This document shows, one piece after another, positions 12,797 through 22,104 of a DNA stretch of 64,000 nucleotides (within the stretch, counting starts at the first letter, position 1; each line of letters starts with the position of its first letter). The stretch lies in NCBI RefSeq assembly GCF_039691755.1, contig NZ_CP137552.1, positions 434,001 to 498,000 on the forward strand. The letters run 5' to 3'. A program made the position numbers and the translations under genes. Source of the DNA: Halomonas sp. Bachu 37. Lineage in GTDB: Bacteria > Pseudomonadota > Gammaproteobacteria > Pseudomonadales > Halomonadaceae. The notes beneath the pieces were generated by a model. The model saw only the letters and a list, made by a program, of their open reading frames with translations. It did not search any database and was not told the origin of the DNA.

Positions 12797-13813
12797 ATGT
12801 ATTCGCTAGCCCGTTCGCTGCTGTTTCGCCTCGATCCCGAAACCTCTCACGGACTGACATTGACCACTCTGGAACGCTCGTATCGCTTTGGCCTGTTGCC
12901 CCGGTTGATGGGCAAGGCCGTCGATGATCCGGTGGAGTTGATGGGTCTGCGCTTTTCCAACCGGGTGGGCCTGGCGGCGGGTTTGGATAAGAACGGCGAG
13001 CATGTCGATGCCCTGGGTTCATTGGGTTTCGGTTTCATCGAGGTGGGCACGGTCACGCCCAAGGCCCAGGGCGGCAATCCCAAACCGCGTCTGTTCCGCT
13101 TGCCCGAGCGGGACGCCATCATCAACCGGCTGGGTTTCAACAATGCCGGAATCGAGGCGTTGGTGGCCCGCATGAAGCATAAGCGCCGTTATCAGGGCGT
13201 TGTCGGAATCAATATCGGCAAGAATCTCACCACTCCCGTGGAACGGGCACTGGAAGATTACCTGGCCTGCCTGGAGCCTGCCCATGGGGTGGCGGATTAC
13301 ATTACCGTCAATATCTCCTCTCCCAACACTCCCGGACTACGGTCCCTGCAGTTTGGCGAGCAGCTGAACGCCTTGCTCGGGCCGCTACGCGAACAGACGT
13401 CGATTCTGGATCAAGCAGCTGGGCGCCGGGTTCCGTTGTTGGTCAAGATCGCACCGGACATGGACAGCGACGAAATCGCCCTGGTGGCACAAAGCATCAC
13501 GCGCAACGCACTGGATGGCGTGATCGCCACCAATACCACGATCTCCCGCGAAGCAATTGCGGGAGTACGCCATGCCGACGAGGCGGGAGGGCTTTCGGGC
13601 AAGCCACTGTTCGAAGCCTCGAACCGGGTGATTCGTGAACTACGCGATCATTTGCCCGAGCTGCCCATTATCGGCGTCGGCGGCATCGACAGTGGCGAGG
13701 CGGCGTTAGCCAAGCGGGCAGCCGGCGCGGATCTGGTTCAGCTTTATTCGGGCCTGGTGTATCGTGGCCCTCGGCTGGTCAAGGAGTGCGCCGTGGCTCT
13801 GGCCGACAAGTGA
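12797..13813 (+). CDS. pyrD: Dihydroorotate dehydrogenase (quinone), class 2
   Basis: Membrane-associated flavoprotein that oxidises dihydroorotate to orotate and passes electrons to quinone; fourth step of UMP synthesis. 338 residues. The N-terminal amphipathic helix (MYSLARSLLFRLDPETSH) is the membrane-facing extension that defines class 2. FMN-site stretches GLAAGLDKNGEH and GFNNAG are present, and the catalytic serine is Ser175 in NISSPNTPG. Start ATG 12797 has GGAG 6 bases upstream; the longer open frame from 12491 is only overlap with the dehydrogenase gene. A TATACT hexamer at 12746-12751 is a likely -10. Confidence 0.96.
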   Translation: MYSLARSLLFRLDPETSHGLTLTTLERSYRFGLLPRLMGKAVDDPVELMGLRFSNRVGLAAGLDKNGEHVDALGSLGFGFIEVGTVTPKAQGGNPKPRLFRLPERDAIINRLGFNNAGIEALVARMKHKRRYQGVVGINIGKNLTTPVERALEDYLACLEPAHGVADYITVNISSPNTPGLRSLQFGEQLNALLGPLREQTSILDQAAGRRVPLLVKIAPDMDSDEIALVAQSITRNALDGVIATNTTISREAIAGVRHADEAGGLSGKPLFEASNRVIRELRDHLPELPIIGVGGIDSGEAALAKRAAGADLVQLYSGLVYRGPRLVKECAVALADK

Positions 13814-13833
13814 AACCCAGTGGGGCCGGCAGC

Positions 13834-13858
13834 AAAAAGCCCGCGTAAGAGCGGGCTT
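13834..13858 (-). terminator. Intrinsic terminator of rmf
   Basis: On the minus strand AGCCCGC / GCGGGCT flank a 6-base loop and are followed by TTTTT, so it ends the rmf transcript about 35 bases after its stop. On the plus strand the hairpin could also slow readthrough from pyrD, but it has no T-run there. Confidence 0.85.
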
Positions 13859-13891
13859 GGAACAAAGCCATCTAACCTGAAGCAAGGCTGG

Positions 13892-14098
13892 TTACATGAC
13901 CATGGGATTCTTGTGAATGCCGGAAATGCCGGTCATGCCATCCCACTGGTCGCCTCGACCTTCACGCCAACCGCTCATCCAGTATTCGCGAAGATTAACA
14001 TCCAGACTGGGGCAGTCATCACGGGAGCGTCCTGTGACGCCTGCCTTGTAACCGTGAACATAAGCACGCTGGAAGCGATCACGTTTCTGTCGTTTCAT
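13892..14098 (-). CDS. rmf: Ribosome modulation factor
   Basis: Small basic protein that drives 70S dimerisation (100S hibernating ribosomes) in stationary phase. It begins MKRQKRDR, and a GY-AG-GR core plus a W..GWREG block are in register with E. coli RMF. At 68 residues it is about 13 longer than the enteric protein, owing to a C-terminal extension (QWDGMTGISGIHKNPMVM). GAGG lies 7 bases before the ATG. Single-gene transcript with its own terminator; the upstream 300 bases are AT-rich. Confidence 0.92.
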   Translation of the reverse strand: MKRQKRDRFQRAYVHGYKAGVTGRSRDDCPSLDVNLREYWMSGWREGRGDQWDGMTGISGIHKNPMVM

Positions 14099-14418
14099 TG
14101 GCTAACCTCTTATCATGAAAGCCGTGATTTGAAAATAAAGAGCTGTTTCTACTAGCGGTTTCAATTAGCTGTATCAATTGCCTTTATTTCAAAAGCTATC
14201 GTCAAGAGAAGGTATTTTTCCTAGCCTCCGAACGGCTATGAAATACCCGTTTTGGCCAGCGATACCCTTGCGGTACCGTGACAATGATGCATGCGTTTTT
14301 CGGTAGCTACCCTCTTATTGTTAGCCCATGATGGTAACCTTTGTCGACCATCAAATTGTCATAACACGTAAACCAGATCGCAATGATAGGAACCTGGCGC
14401 CAAGACGCCGCAAATACC
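14099..14418. other. Divergent gap between rmf and rlmKL
   Basis: About 320 bases, visibly more AT-rich than the neighbouring genes. It must hold the rmf promoter (minus strand) and that of rlmKL (plus strand), but I cannot assign convincing -35/-10 pairs. No credible ORF or repeat was seen. Confidence 0.5.
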
Positions 14419-16650
14419 ATGACCGAGTCGACCCCTGAAACCTCGCTGGAGCTTCTGGCGAGCTGTCCCAAAGGCATCGAAATTCTACTGGCCGAGGAAC
14501 TGGCCGAACTGGGCGCAACGCCTGGCAAGACCACGGTGGCGGGGGTCTATTTTTCTGCCTCCCTGGAGACTGCCTATCGGGTGTGTCTGTGGTCACGCCT
14601 GGCCAACCGCGTGATCCTGTGCCTGCTGCGCGAATCCATGGTGGAAACCCCGGAACAGCTTCGCCTTGCCGTGGCGCGCCTGGACTGGTCGCGGCATATA
14701 TTGCCGGGCCACACCCTGGCCGTGGATTTCCATGGTCGTGGCGATCAGGTCCGCCACACCCGCTTTGGTGCGCAGACGGTCAAGGACGGCGTGGTGGATG
14801 CGCTTCAGTTGGCCGCCCGGACTCGCCCGGATATCGACCTGAAAACCCCCGACCTGCGTCTTTACGCCAACCTGCATCGTGCCAACCTCATGGTGGGCAT
14901 AGACCTCTCGGGAGAGAGTCTGCATCGGCGCGGTTATCGCCGCGATGTCGGCCATGCTCCACTCAAGGAGAACCTGGCTGCCGCCTTGCTGGTGCGTGCC
15001 GGATGGGCCCGGCGCGCCAAGGTGGGCGAGGCGTTGGCCGACCCTCTGTGCGGCGCCGGCACTCTACTGATTGAAGCGGCGATGATGGCGGCGGACATGG
15101 CGCCCAACCTGTCCCGTACGCGTTTCGGTTTTCATGGCTGGGCGGGCCATGACGAAAACCTGTGGAATGAGCTGAAGCGCGAAGCCGAAGCCCGAGCCAG
15201 TATCGGGCGCAAGCGATGCAAGGCGCAGCTGTTCGGATTCGACGAGAGCCCGGCGGCAATCTCCGCAGCGAAGACCAACGCCATGCGCGCGGGCATTCCG
15301 GCGCTTATTACCCTGCAGGGCGCGAGTCTGGGGCAACTGAAGCGCCCCGCAGCGCTAGCACAAGACGCAACGGGTCTGATCATCACCAATCCGCCGTATG
15401 GCGAGCGGCTGGGAGAGCTGCCCGAGTTGGTCACGCTCTATAGCCAGCTCGGCGAGAGAGTGAAAGCGGAATTTCCCGGCTGGACGCTGGCAGTATTCAC
15501 CGCCAACCCCGACCTTGGTCACCGCCTGAGTCTGCGCGCCTACAAGCAGTACGCGCTCAATAACGGCCCGTTGGCGGCGAAACTACTGTTGATGGAGGTG
15601 CCCGAGGCAGCAGCGAAAGTCGATACCGCCGAATTAGGGGCAGAGGAACCCTCCCAGGCACACTCTGCTCAAGATGAAGGCACTATCGGCGAGGGCGCCC
15701 AGATGCTGGCCAATCGTCTGCACAAGAATCAGAAACGGCTGAAGAAGTGGCTCAAGCAGTCCGGTGAGACCTGCTATCGCCTGTACGATGCGGACATGCC
15801 CGAATACGCCCTGGCCATCGATCGCTACGGCGATCGTGTGCACGTTCAGGAATATGCACCGCCGCGCACGGTAAATCCCGCCCAGGCACAGAAACGCTTG
15901 TTCGATGCCTTGGCGATACTGCCCCAGGCGCTGGAGGTGGACCCGGGCAAGATCTATATCAAGCGCCGCGAGCGTCAGAGTGGCAAGGCGCAATACGAGA
16001 AGCGGGCGGCCAGTGGCGAACGCTTCGAGGTTCGCGAAGGCCGCGCTCGGCTATGGGTCAATCTGCGCGACTACCTGGATACCGGTTTGTTCCTGGATCA
16101 TCGTCCGGTGCGCCGCATGCTGGGCGAGATGGCAGCGGGAAAGCGTTTTCTCAACCTGTTCTGCTATACCGCCACGGCCACGGTGCAGGCGGCGCTGGGA
16201 ACGGCGGATCATGCTGGCGCGAGTGACAGCGTCAGTGTCGATATGTCCAATACCTATCTTGAGTGGGCGCGGGACAACTTCGCCTTGAACGGGCTGGACC
16301 CTTCGCGGCACCGGGTGGTACGTGACGACTGTTTTCGCTGGCTGGAAACGGCGGGGACGCAATTCGACCTGATCTTCATGGACCCGCCAACCTTTTCCAA
16401 CTCCAAGAAAATGCGCGATACGCTGGATATTCAGCGCGATCATCCACGCCTGGTGGAGTTAGCGATGGCCCGGTTGGCGCCAGGCGGAACTCTGGTATTT
16501 TCCAACAACCAGCGCCGTTTCCGCCTGGATGAAGCGCTGCTGCAACGCTACGAGGTCGAGGATATTTCGGCGCGGAGCTTCGACCCGGATTTCCTGCGGC
16601 GCACCAACCTGCACCACGTTTTCCTGTTGCGTCATCGGGAGTCGGCATGA
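14419..16650 (+). CDS. rlmL: Bifunctional 23S rRNA methyltransferase RlmKL
   Basis: Makes m2G2445 and m7G2069 in 23S rRNA with two fused SAM-dependent domains. Residues about 1-390 form the RlmL half: THUMP region, then DPLCGAGTLLIEAAMMAADMAPN and the NPPYGERLGE catalytic loop. Residues about 400-743 form the RlmK half: FLNLFCYTATATVQAALG and MDPPTFSNSKKM. The fused length (743) is typical of gammaproteobacteria. ATG 14419 (MTESTPETSLELLASC) is preferred over 14383, because the extra 12 residues have no family match; neither start has a strong ribosome site. Its stop overlaps the next start by ATGA. Confidence 0.95.
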   Translation: MTESTPETSLELLASCPKGIEILLAEELAELGATPGKTTVAGVYFSASLETAYRVCLWSRLANRVILCLLRESMVETPEQLRLAVARLDWSRHILPGHTLAVDFHGRGDQVRHTRFGAQTVKDGVVDALQLAARTRPDIDLKTPDLRLYANLHRANLMVGIDLSGESLHRRGYRRDVGHAPLKENLAAALLVRAGWARRAKVGEALADPLCGAGTLLIEAAMMAADMAPNLSRTRFGFHGWAGHDENLWNELKREAEARASIGRKRCKAQLFGFDESPAAISAAKTNAMRAGIPALITLQGASLGQLKRPAALAQDATGLIITNPPYGERLGELPELVTLYSQLGERVKAEFPGWTLAVFTANPDLGHRLSLRAYKQYALNNGPLAAKLLLMEVPEAAAKVDTAELGAEEPSQAHSAQDEGTIGEGAQMLANRLHKNQKRLKKWLKQSGETCYRLYDADMPEYALAIDRYGDRVHVQEYAPPRTVNPAQAQKRLFDALAILPQALEVDPGKIYIKRRERQSGKAQYEKRAASGERFEVREGRARLWVNLRDYLDTGLFLDHRPVRRMLGEMAAGKRFLNLFCYTATATVQAALGTADHAGASDSVSVDMSNTYLEWARDNFALNGLDPSRHRVVRDDCFRWLETAGTQFDLIFMDPPTFSNSKKMRDTLDIQRDHPRLVELAMARLAPGGTLVFSNNQRRFRLDEALLQRYEVEDISARSFDPDFLRRTNLHHVFLLRHRESA

Positions 16651-16982
16651 TCACGCTTTCCCTCTACACCACCCTGGGCTGCCACCTGTGCGCCCAGCTG
16701 GAGTCGCTGTTGCTCACCTTGGCCAATGACGAGGTGAGTCTGCAGCGTGTCGAAATCAGCGAAGACGACGCCCTGGTGGAGCGCTACGGCGTGCGGATTC
16801 CGGTATTGGTGGATGAACGCGGCATCGAGCTGGACCGAGGATTCGAGCTGGAGCGCTTGAGCCCCTGGCTGAGCGAGCGCGGCTGGCTGGATGAAGCGGC
16901 CCTGGCCGCGCTGACGACCTCACCAGTCGATACGCCGGTGAAAGGGGCGTATCGTCGCCAGGGGCGCCGTTTTCTCGGCTGA
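16647..16982 (+). CDS. Glutaredoxin-like thiol-redox protein (DUF836 type)
   Basis: A 111-residue thioredoxin-fold protein. The N terminus (ITLSLYTTLGCHLC) carries a CxxC pair at Cys12-Cys15, and IPVLVDE supplies the cis-proline turn of the fold. The ATG overlaps the rlmKL stop (ATGA), indicating translational coupling. The family is widespread next to RNA-modification genes, but its partner is unknown. The C-terminal tail is basic (YRRQGRRF). Confidence 0.8.
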   Translation: MITLSLYTTLGCHLCAQLESLLLTLANDEVSLQRVEISEDDALVERYGVRIPVLVDERGIELDRGFELERLSPWLSERGWLDEAALAALTTSPVDTPVKGAYRRQGRRFLG

Positions 16983-17006
16983 CGCTGGGCTTGTGTGTGG
17001 TGTGTG

Positions 17007-17288
17007 TTACAGCAGGTCGAGCAGCGACAGCTGGCGCATGGCCTCGCGGCCTTCGGGGGAGCTGTCGGTGACGTCGAGCACCTTGCGGAATCCGCGCGAC
17101 GCTTGAATGGTGGCTTCATCTTCCAGCCATAAGGCAGCCTGGGCCTGGTCGTCGGCCAGTTGGTGTTTCAGTCCACCGAACTGGGTACCAATCTGGCCCC
17201 AGGCACGGCTGAATATCCAGTCGCCGAACATGTCCTGGTGGATATGCACCAGCACATAGTCGTGGTCGGTTTCCCAGCGTACGATCAC
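17007..17288 (-). CDS. WGR-domain-like small protein
   Basis: A 93-residue protein on the minus strand, mostly one WGR-like domain: VLVHIHQDMFGDWIFSRAWG then IGTQFGG, followed by a helix with a Q/W/L pattern. WGR domains occur in PARPs and MolR-type proteins and are thought to bind nucleic acid; here WGR reads WGQ. GTG 17288 is chosen because GGAG sits 6 bases upstream, and the frame above it only mirrors pdxB. It is divergent from pdxB across about 100 bases, where a TAGAAT -10-like hexamer (17314-17319) serves the plus strand. Confidence 0.7.
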   Translation of the reverse strand: MIVRWETDHDYVLVHIHQDMFGDWIFSRAWGQIGTQFGGLKHQLADDQAQAALWLEDEATIQASRGFRKVLDVTDSSPEGREAMRQLSLLDLL

Positions 17289-17385
17289 AAAAATCTCCGG
17301 CGAGTCACAAGCGTAGAATCGCGCCCATTGTAAGGCCGGCCTTGCAGAAAAGCAGCGCCAAGCTGGTGAAAAGGAGACAAGACCC

Positions 17386-18528
17386 GTGAAAATCGTCATG
17401 GATGCCAACATCCCCGCGGCCCAGGAGTGCTTCGGTTGCTTTGGCGAGGTGGTGCGTCTGCCCGGGCGGGAAATAACCGCGACCGATATAACGGATGCCG
17501 ATGCCTTGATCGTACGCTCGGTCACGCCGGTGACCGCCACGATGGTATCCGGGAGCCGCTTGACGTTCGTGGGTAGCTGCACCATCGGTACCGACCATGT
17601 CGACCAGATGGCTCTGACTGAGCACGGCGTGACGTTTGCCAGCGCTCCGGGGTGCAACGCCGAAGCGGTGGTGGATTATGTATTGAGCAGCTTGTTGAGC
17701 CTGGCGGAACGCGATCAGTGGCAATTGAGCGAACGGCGCGTGGGGATCGTCGGGGTGGGAAATGTCGGTGGGCGCCTGCAGGAACGCCTGCGGGCCATGG
17801 GCGTGGCAACACTGGCTTGCGATCCTCCGCGGGCGGCGGCGGAAGGCGATAAAGAATTCGTCGACCTGGATACGCTTATCGAGCAGTGTGACGTGATCTG
17901 CCTGCATACGCCAGCGGTGCAAGGCGGAAAGTATCCGACCCATCATCTGCTGGACGCCAGGCGTATCGAGGAGCTGAAACCGGGCTGCGTGGTGCTCAAT
18001 GCCGGTCGCGGCGACTGCATCGATGGATTGGCGTTGCGTGTCCGCCTGGCGGGGAAGGGGGATATCACCGCCGTGCTCGACGTATGGGAGCACGAACCCC
18101 GCATAGACGTCGGCTTGCGCGACCTGGCGGCAATCGCCACGCCGCATATTGCCGGCTATAGCCTTGACGGAAAATTGCGCGGCAGCTGGCAGGTTCACGC
18201 CGCTCTGGCCCGTCATCTCGATAGGTCCGTCCTGGCATTGGAGGAGCTGCTGCCCCCGCCTGCCGTGGCCGAGCTGAATTTGCAGCAGGCCCTGGCGCCT
18301 GAGGATGCCCTGCGCCTGTGCGCTCGCGCCGTCTACGATGTACGCCGCGATCATGACCGCCTGCACTGGTATACACGCCATCAGGGGATTGAAGCGGGGT
18401 TTGACCATTGCCGAGCGCACTATCCGCTGCGTCGGGAGTTTTCCACCCTGACAGTCGGATTGTACGGCGAGGCCAGCCAGCTCAAGGGTTTGATACAGGC
18501 GGCGGGTTTCCAGACGGTGGCGGAATGA
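17386..18528 (+). CDS. pdxB: Erythronate-4-phosphate dehydrogenase
   Basis: Second step of the DXP-dependent pyridoxal phosphate pathway: oxidises 4-phospho-erythronate with NAD. 380 residues, D-2-hydroxyacid dehydrogenase fold. The nucleotide-binding turn is GIVGVGNVGGRL, followed by LHTPAV, the NAGRGD loop with a catalytic Arg, and ATPHIAGYS with the catalytic His. The C-terminal dimerisation domain (YDVRRDHDRLHW onward) separates PdxB from SerA-like enzymes. It starts at GTG 17386 with AAGGAG 9 bases upstream. Confidence 0.94.
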   Translation: MKIVMDANIPAAQECFGCFGEVVRLPGREITATDITDADALIVRSVTPVTATMVSGSRLTFVGSCTIGTDHVDQMALTEHGVTFASAPGCNAEAVVDYVLSSLLSLAERDQWQLSERRVGIVGVGNVGGRLQERLRAMGVATLACDPPRAAAEGDKEFVDLDTLIEQCDVICLHTPAVQGGKYPTHHLLDARRIEELKPGCVVLNAGRGDCIDGLALRVRLAGKGDITAVLDVWEHEPRIDVGLRDLAAIATPHIAGYSLDGKLRGSWQVHAALARHLDRSVLALEELLPPPAVAELNLQQALAPEDALRLCARAVYDVRRDHDRLHWYTRHQGIEAGFDHCRAHYPLRREFSTLTVGLYGEASQLKGLIQAAGFQTVAE

Positions 18529-18630
18529 AGCTGCCAGGATGTCCCGAGAGATAGGACATGGACGACGAAGCCCGCTGATGCGGGCTTCGAACGATCTTGA
18601 CGGGCGTTATTCGAGGGCGGGAACGCCTGA

Positions 18631-19533
18631 TTAACGATAAGAGGCTTCCTTCAGTGCGCGAATGCGGTCATCCAGCGGCGGGTGGCTAGCGAATACCCGC
18701 TCCATCAACTTGCGCGACTGCCCGGTGGTAATGGCAAAAGCGGTAAGGGTATCCGGCATTTGGTCCGGCAGCTGGGTTTCCGCTTTCAGGCGCGCCAGGG
18801 CATTGACCATGGCGCTCGTTCCGGCCAGCTGGGCACCGGCGGCATCCGCCCGGTATTCACGAAAGCGCGAGAACCACGCCACGATGGCCGAGGCCACCAG
18901 GCCGAAGACGATTTCCGCGACGATCACCACTATGAAGTAACCCATGAACCCTAGGCCACCCCCGTCATCGCTGCGACTACGCAGGAAGTTGTCCACCAGG
19001 TGGGCGACCACGCGGGCAAAGAACATCACGAAGGTGTTGAGTACCCCTTGAATCAAGGCCAAGGTCACCATGTCGCCGTTGGCGACGTGGCCGATCTCGT
19101 GGGCCAGCACCGCACGAACCTCATCCGGGCGCATGCGGTTGAGCAGGCCGGCTGAGACCGCCACCAAGGCATCGTCCTTGTTCCACCCCGTGGCGAAGGC
19201 ATTGGACTGCTGGGCGGGAAAGATCCCCACTTCCGGCGTCTTGATTCCGGCGTCACGAGCAAGTTCCGCCACGGTATCCAGCAGCCATCTTTCGGTCTGG
19301 TTGGAAGGCGTTTCGATAATCACCGTCCCGGTGCTGCGCTTGGCCATCCACTTGGAAATGAACAGCGAGACCAGCGAGCCGGCCATGCCGAAGATGAAGC
19401 AGAAGATCAACAGGCCATTGAAGTTCATGCCCTGTTCGCTCAAGTAACTGTCCACGCCCAGCAGGCGCAGGGTAACACTGGCCACCAGGATTACCGCCAG
19501 GTTGGTGGCCAGGAAAAGCAGAATTCTCATCAT
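18631..19533 (-). CDS. htpX: Membrane zinc metalloprotease HtpX
   Basis: Inner-membrane M48 protease of membrane-protein quality control, working alongside FtsH. 300 residues. Two N-terminal membrane segments (about residues 4-22 and 38-60), then the zinc motif HEIGH at 145-149, two further membrane segments (about 155-175 and 190-220) and the third zinc ligand in [14 protein letters not shown] precedes the ATG by about 11 bases. An array of four 12-base repeats lies in the leader region upstream (19577-19625). Confidence 0.95.
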   Translation of the reverse strand: MMRILLFLATNLAVILVASVTLRLLGVDSYLSEQGMNFNGLLIFCFIFGMAGSLVSLFISKWMAKRSTGTVIIETPSNQTERWLLDTVAELARDAGIKTPEVGIFPAQQSNAFATGWNKDDALVAVSAGLLNRMRPDEVRAVLAHEIGHVANGDMVTLALIQGVLNTFVMFFARVVAHLVDNFLRSRSDDGGGLGFMGYFIVVIVAEIVFGLVASAIVAWFSRFREYRADAAGAQLAGTSAMVNALARLKAETQLPDQMPDTLTAFAITTGQSRKLMERVFASHPPLDDRIRALKEASYR

Positions 19534-19576
19534 GTCGCGGATTCTCCGTAGAGGTTTTCCAATGGTGGAAAACGGT

Positions 19577-19625
19577 CGCTAAAACAGTGCTAAAGACGAG
19601 CGCTAAAAGCAGCGCTTGGAAGCAG
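19577..19625. repeat. Degenerate 12-nt tandem repeat upstream of htpX
   Basis: Four head-to-tail units read CGCTAAAACAGT, GCTAAAGACGAG, CGCTAAAAGCAG and CGCTTGGAAGCAG. They lie between the alaA stop and the htpX start, on the 5' side of htpX. Confidence 0.6.
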
Positions 19626-19693
19626 TAATAAAAAAGCGAAAACGCAACGCCAGTCTGCTTGCTTAGATGCGGTCGTGACGTGCGGGTTTCAAT

Positions 19694-20923
19694 TCATTGA
19701 CGATAGCGAGAAAGAAAGTTGGCGAAGCGATCCAGGGCATCACCCAACTGCTCCACCCACGGCAGCGTGACGATGCGGACATGATCCGGCTCCGGCCAGT
19801 TGAACGCCGTACCCTGAACCAGCAGAATCTTTTCCTGAAGCAGCAGGTCGAGCACCAATTGCTGGTCATCCTGGATGTTGTATATCTTGGGGTCGAGCCG
19901 CGGGAAGGCGTAGAGCGCGCCCTGGGGTTTGACGCAGGAGACACCGGGAATTGCGTTGAGCTTCTCGACGGTGATGTCGCGCTGGGCCAGCAGGCGTCCC
20001 CCCGGCAGGATCAGGTCATTGATCGACTGATACCCGCCCAGCGCCGTCTGGATGGCATGTTGCGCCGGCACGTTGGCGCACAGACGCATCGAGGCCAGCA
20101 TGTTGAGTCCCTGGATGTAGTCCACGGCATGTTTCTTGGCGTCGGAGCCCGAGATGATCATCCAGCCCGAGCGAAACCCGGCACAACGGTAACTCTTGGA
20201 CAAGCCGTTCATGGTGATGACCAGCTGATCGTCGCTCGCCAGGGCGCCAGTCGAGGTATGCTCCACTCCGTCATAAAGGATCTTGTCGTAGATCTCGTCG
20301 GAAAACACCACCAGATGGTTCTCGCGGGCGATATCGAGCAGTTCGCGGACTACCGCCGGTGGATAGACCGCACCGGTGGGATTGTTGGGGTTGATCAATA
20401 CCAGCGCGCGAGTGTGGCTGGTGATCTTGGCTCGGACATCGGCCATGTCCGGCGCCCAGTCCGATTGCTCGTCGCACAGATAATGCACCGCGCGACCGCC
20501 GGAAAGGTTGGCGGCCGCCGTCCATAACGGATAGTCCGGCGCCGGGATCAAGACTTCGTCGCCGTCGTTGAGCAGGGCTTGCATGGCCATGACGATCAAC
20601 TCGGACACACCGTTGCCGATGTAGATATCCTCCACCCCCACGCCGGGAATCTCCTTGCGCTGGCACTCCTGCATGATCGCCTTGCGTGCGGAATACAGTC
20701 CCTTCGAATCGCAGTAGCCCTGGGCCGTGGGCAGGTTGCGCATGACATCCTGCAGGATCTCTTCCGGCGCTTCGAAGCCGAAGGGAGCCGGATTGCCGAT
20801 ATTGAGCTTGAGGATGCGCTGGCCTTCCTCTTCCAGGCGCTTGGAATGGTCGAGTACCGGACCACGAATGTCGTAGCAGACGTTATCGAGCTTGTGCGAT
20901 TTGCGTAACAGCGGGGTATCCAT
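19694..20923 (-). CDS. alaA: Alanine transaminase AlaA (PLP aminotransferase)
   Basis: Class-I fold aminotransferase that makes alanine from pyruvate and glutamate. About 409 residues; near-identical blocks to E. coli AlaA can be read: KLNIGNPAPFGF, LPTAQGYCDSKGLYSARKAIMQ, GNGVSELIVMAMQAL, INPNNPTGAVY, the PLP lysine in NGLSKSYR, and MLASMRLCANVPAQHAIQ. I use ATG 20923 (MDTPLLRKSHKLDNVCYD); an upstream in-frame TTG at 20938 would add only five residues. Monocistronic as far as can be seen. Confidence 0.94.
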   Translation of the reverse strand: MDTPLLRKSHKLDNVCYDIRGPVLDHSKRLEEEGQRILKLNIGNPAPFGFEAPEEILQDVMRNLPTAQGYCDSKGLYSARKAIMQECQRKEIPGVGVEDIYIGNGVSELIVMAMQALLNDGDEVLIPAPDYPLWTAAANLSGGRAVHYLCDEQSDWAPDMADVRAKITSHTRALVLINPNNPTGAVYPPAVVRELLDIARENHLVVFSDEIYDKILYDGVEHTSTGALASDDQLVITMNGLSKSYRCAGFRSGWMIISGSDAKKHAVDYIQGLNMLASMRLCANVPAQHAIQTALGGYQSINDLILPGGRLLAQRDITVEKLNAIPGVSCVKPQGALYAFPRLDPKIYNIQDDQQLVLDLLLQEKILLVQGTAFNWPEPDHVRIVTLPWVEQLGDALDRFANFLSRYRQ

Positions 20924-21027
20924 GTCAGGGGTATCCAAAACGTGTCCAGAGGCTGCCGTCGGTGGCAGTTTGAATCCAGGGCAGTTCTAAGTAGGGAAGT
21001 CTTACCTGGTTAATTGTGATTAAGGCA

Positions 21028-22017
21028 TTATGCGTCGGGAAGCTCGTCGTTGTCTTGATTATCTAGCGACTTGTCGCCGTCAGAAGAGACAGCTTCCTCG
21101 GCAGGTATCTCAACGGGAATATCCAGGGGTGTTTCGAGTGTCAGCCGGCCCAGTTTGCCGTCGCGCAACTCGTGTAGTAACACTTCGGCTCCCCGGTGCA
21201 GGTCGACCTCACCGCCTGGGCGTAAGCCGCCGCGCTTGGCGGCGATCTCCTTGAGGATGGCATTGCCGTCGTATCCGGCGATAGCGAGGAAATCGGGTCG
21301 AGCGGGACCGTCAGCATCGACTTGCTGATCGGGCAAGGGAGCATATTCCGGCAAACTCTTGAGCTTGAAACGGCTGGCTAGTGCCTGCGGATAGCGCTTG
21401 GCCAGTTCGGCACTGGTGACGATCGCCACATCGACGTATTCGATGGCGGTATCGCGGATGGCACCGCTGGCGGCAAGGCGATAGGCGCTGGCCTGGTCCT
21501 CGATCTTCGGCCACAGCACCCCTGGTGTATCGATCAGCGCCACTCGGCCATCGATACGCACCTTCTGCTGGCGCTTGGTCACGGCGGGCTCGTTGCCGGT
21601 CTTGGCGATCTTGCGTCCGGCCAGGCCGTTGATCAGGGTGGATTTGCCGACATTGGGAATTCCCATCACCATGACTCGTACATCGCGGTCGGCACGTATG
21701 TGACCGGCCAACTCGTGGCATAGCTTGGGAATCTGCTTGAGTTCGCGGATATTGGTCGTGGTCACGGCCAAGGCGCGCATGGCCTCCTGGGCATCGAAGT
21801 ACGCCACCCATTCCCGGGTACGCTCGGGGTCGGCCAGATCCGCGCGCGACAGGATCTTCAGCACCGGTTTGTGCCGGGTCAGTTCGGCCAGCATAGGATT
21901 GGCGCTGGAGTAGGGCAGGCGGGCATCGAGAACCTCGATGACCACGTCAATCTCCGGCAGCGCATCCTTGATCTGACGGCGGGCCTTGTTCATATGTCCC
22001 GGAAACCAGCCGAGCAT
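21028..22017 (-). CDS. ylqF: Circularly permuted GTPase, RbgA/YlqF family
   Basis: Ribosome-assembly GTPase of the YlqF/RbgA family, acting on the 50S subunit. 329 residues. The G motifs are permuted: G4-like LSRADL (about residue 56-61) precedes G1 GIPNVGKST (119-127) and G3 DTPG (163-166). The N terminus WFPGHMNKARRQI is the family signature. ATG 22017 has AGGAG 8 bases upstream; the ORF extension above is not supported. The C-terminal RNA-binding region ends in an acidic tail (SSDGDKSLDNQDNDE). It lies on the same strand as msrB, 88 bases downstream of it. Confidence 0.92.
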   Translation of the reverse strand: MLGWFPGHMNKARRQIKDALPEIDVVIEVLDARLPYSSANPMLAELTRHKPVLKILSRADLADPERTREWVAYFDAQEAMRALAVTTTNIRELKQIPKLCHELAGHIRADRDVRVMVMGIPNVGKSTLINGLAGRKIAKTGNEPAVTKRQQKVRIDGRVALIDTPGVLWPKIEDQASAYRLAASGAIRDTAIEYVDVAIVTSAELAKRYPQALASRFKLKSLPEYAPLPDQQVDADGPARPDFLAIAGYDGNAILKEIAAKRGGLRPGGEVDLHRGAEVLLHELRDGKLGRLTLETPLDIPVEIPAEEAVSSDGDKSLDNQDNDELPDA

Positions 22018-22104
22018 GGCATTTCTCCTGCAAGCACAAAAAAAGCGGGCTGCCATTCTAGCAGATGGCGCCCGCGTTGCTTGAGCGAAGGTCGGGGGAG
22101 GGGA

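Noticed and set aside
18566..18589. Strong palindrome CGAAGCCCGC-TGAT-GCGGGCTTCG after pdxB
   Set aside because: No T-run on either strand, so I do not call it an intrinsic terminator, although it may still affect the transcript end.
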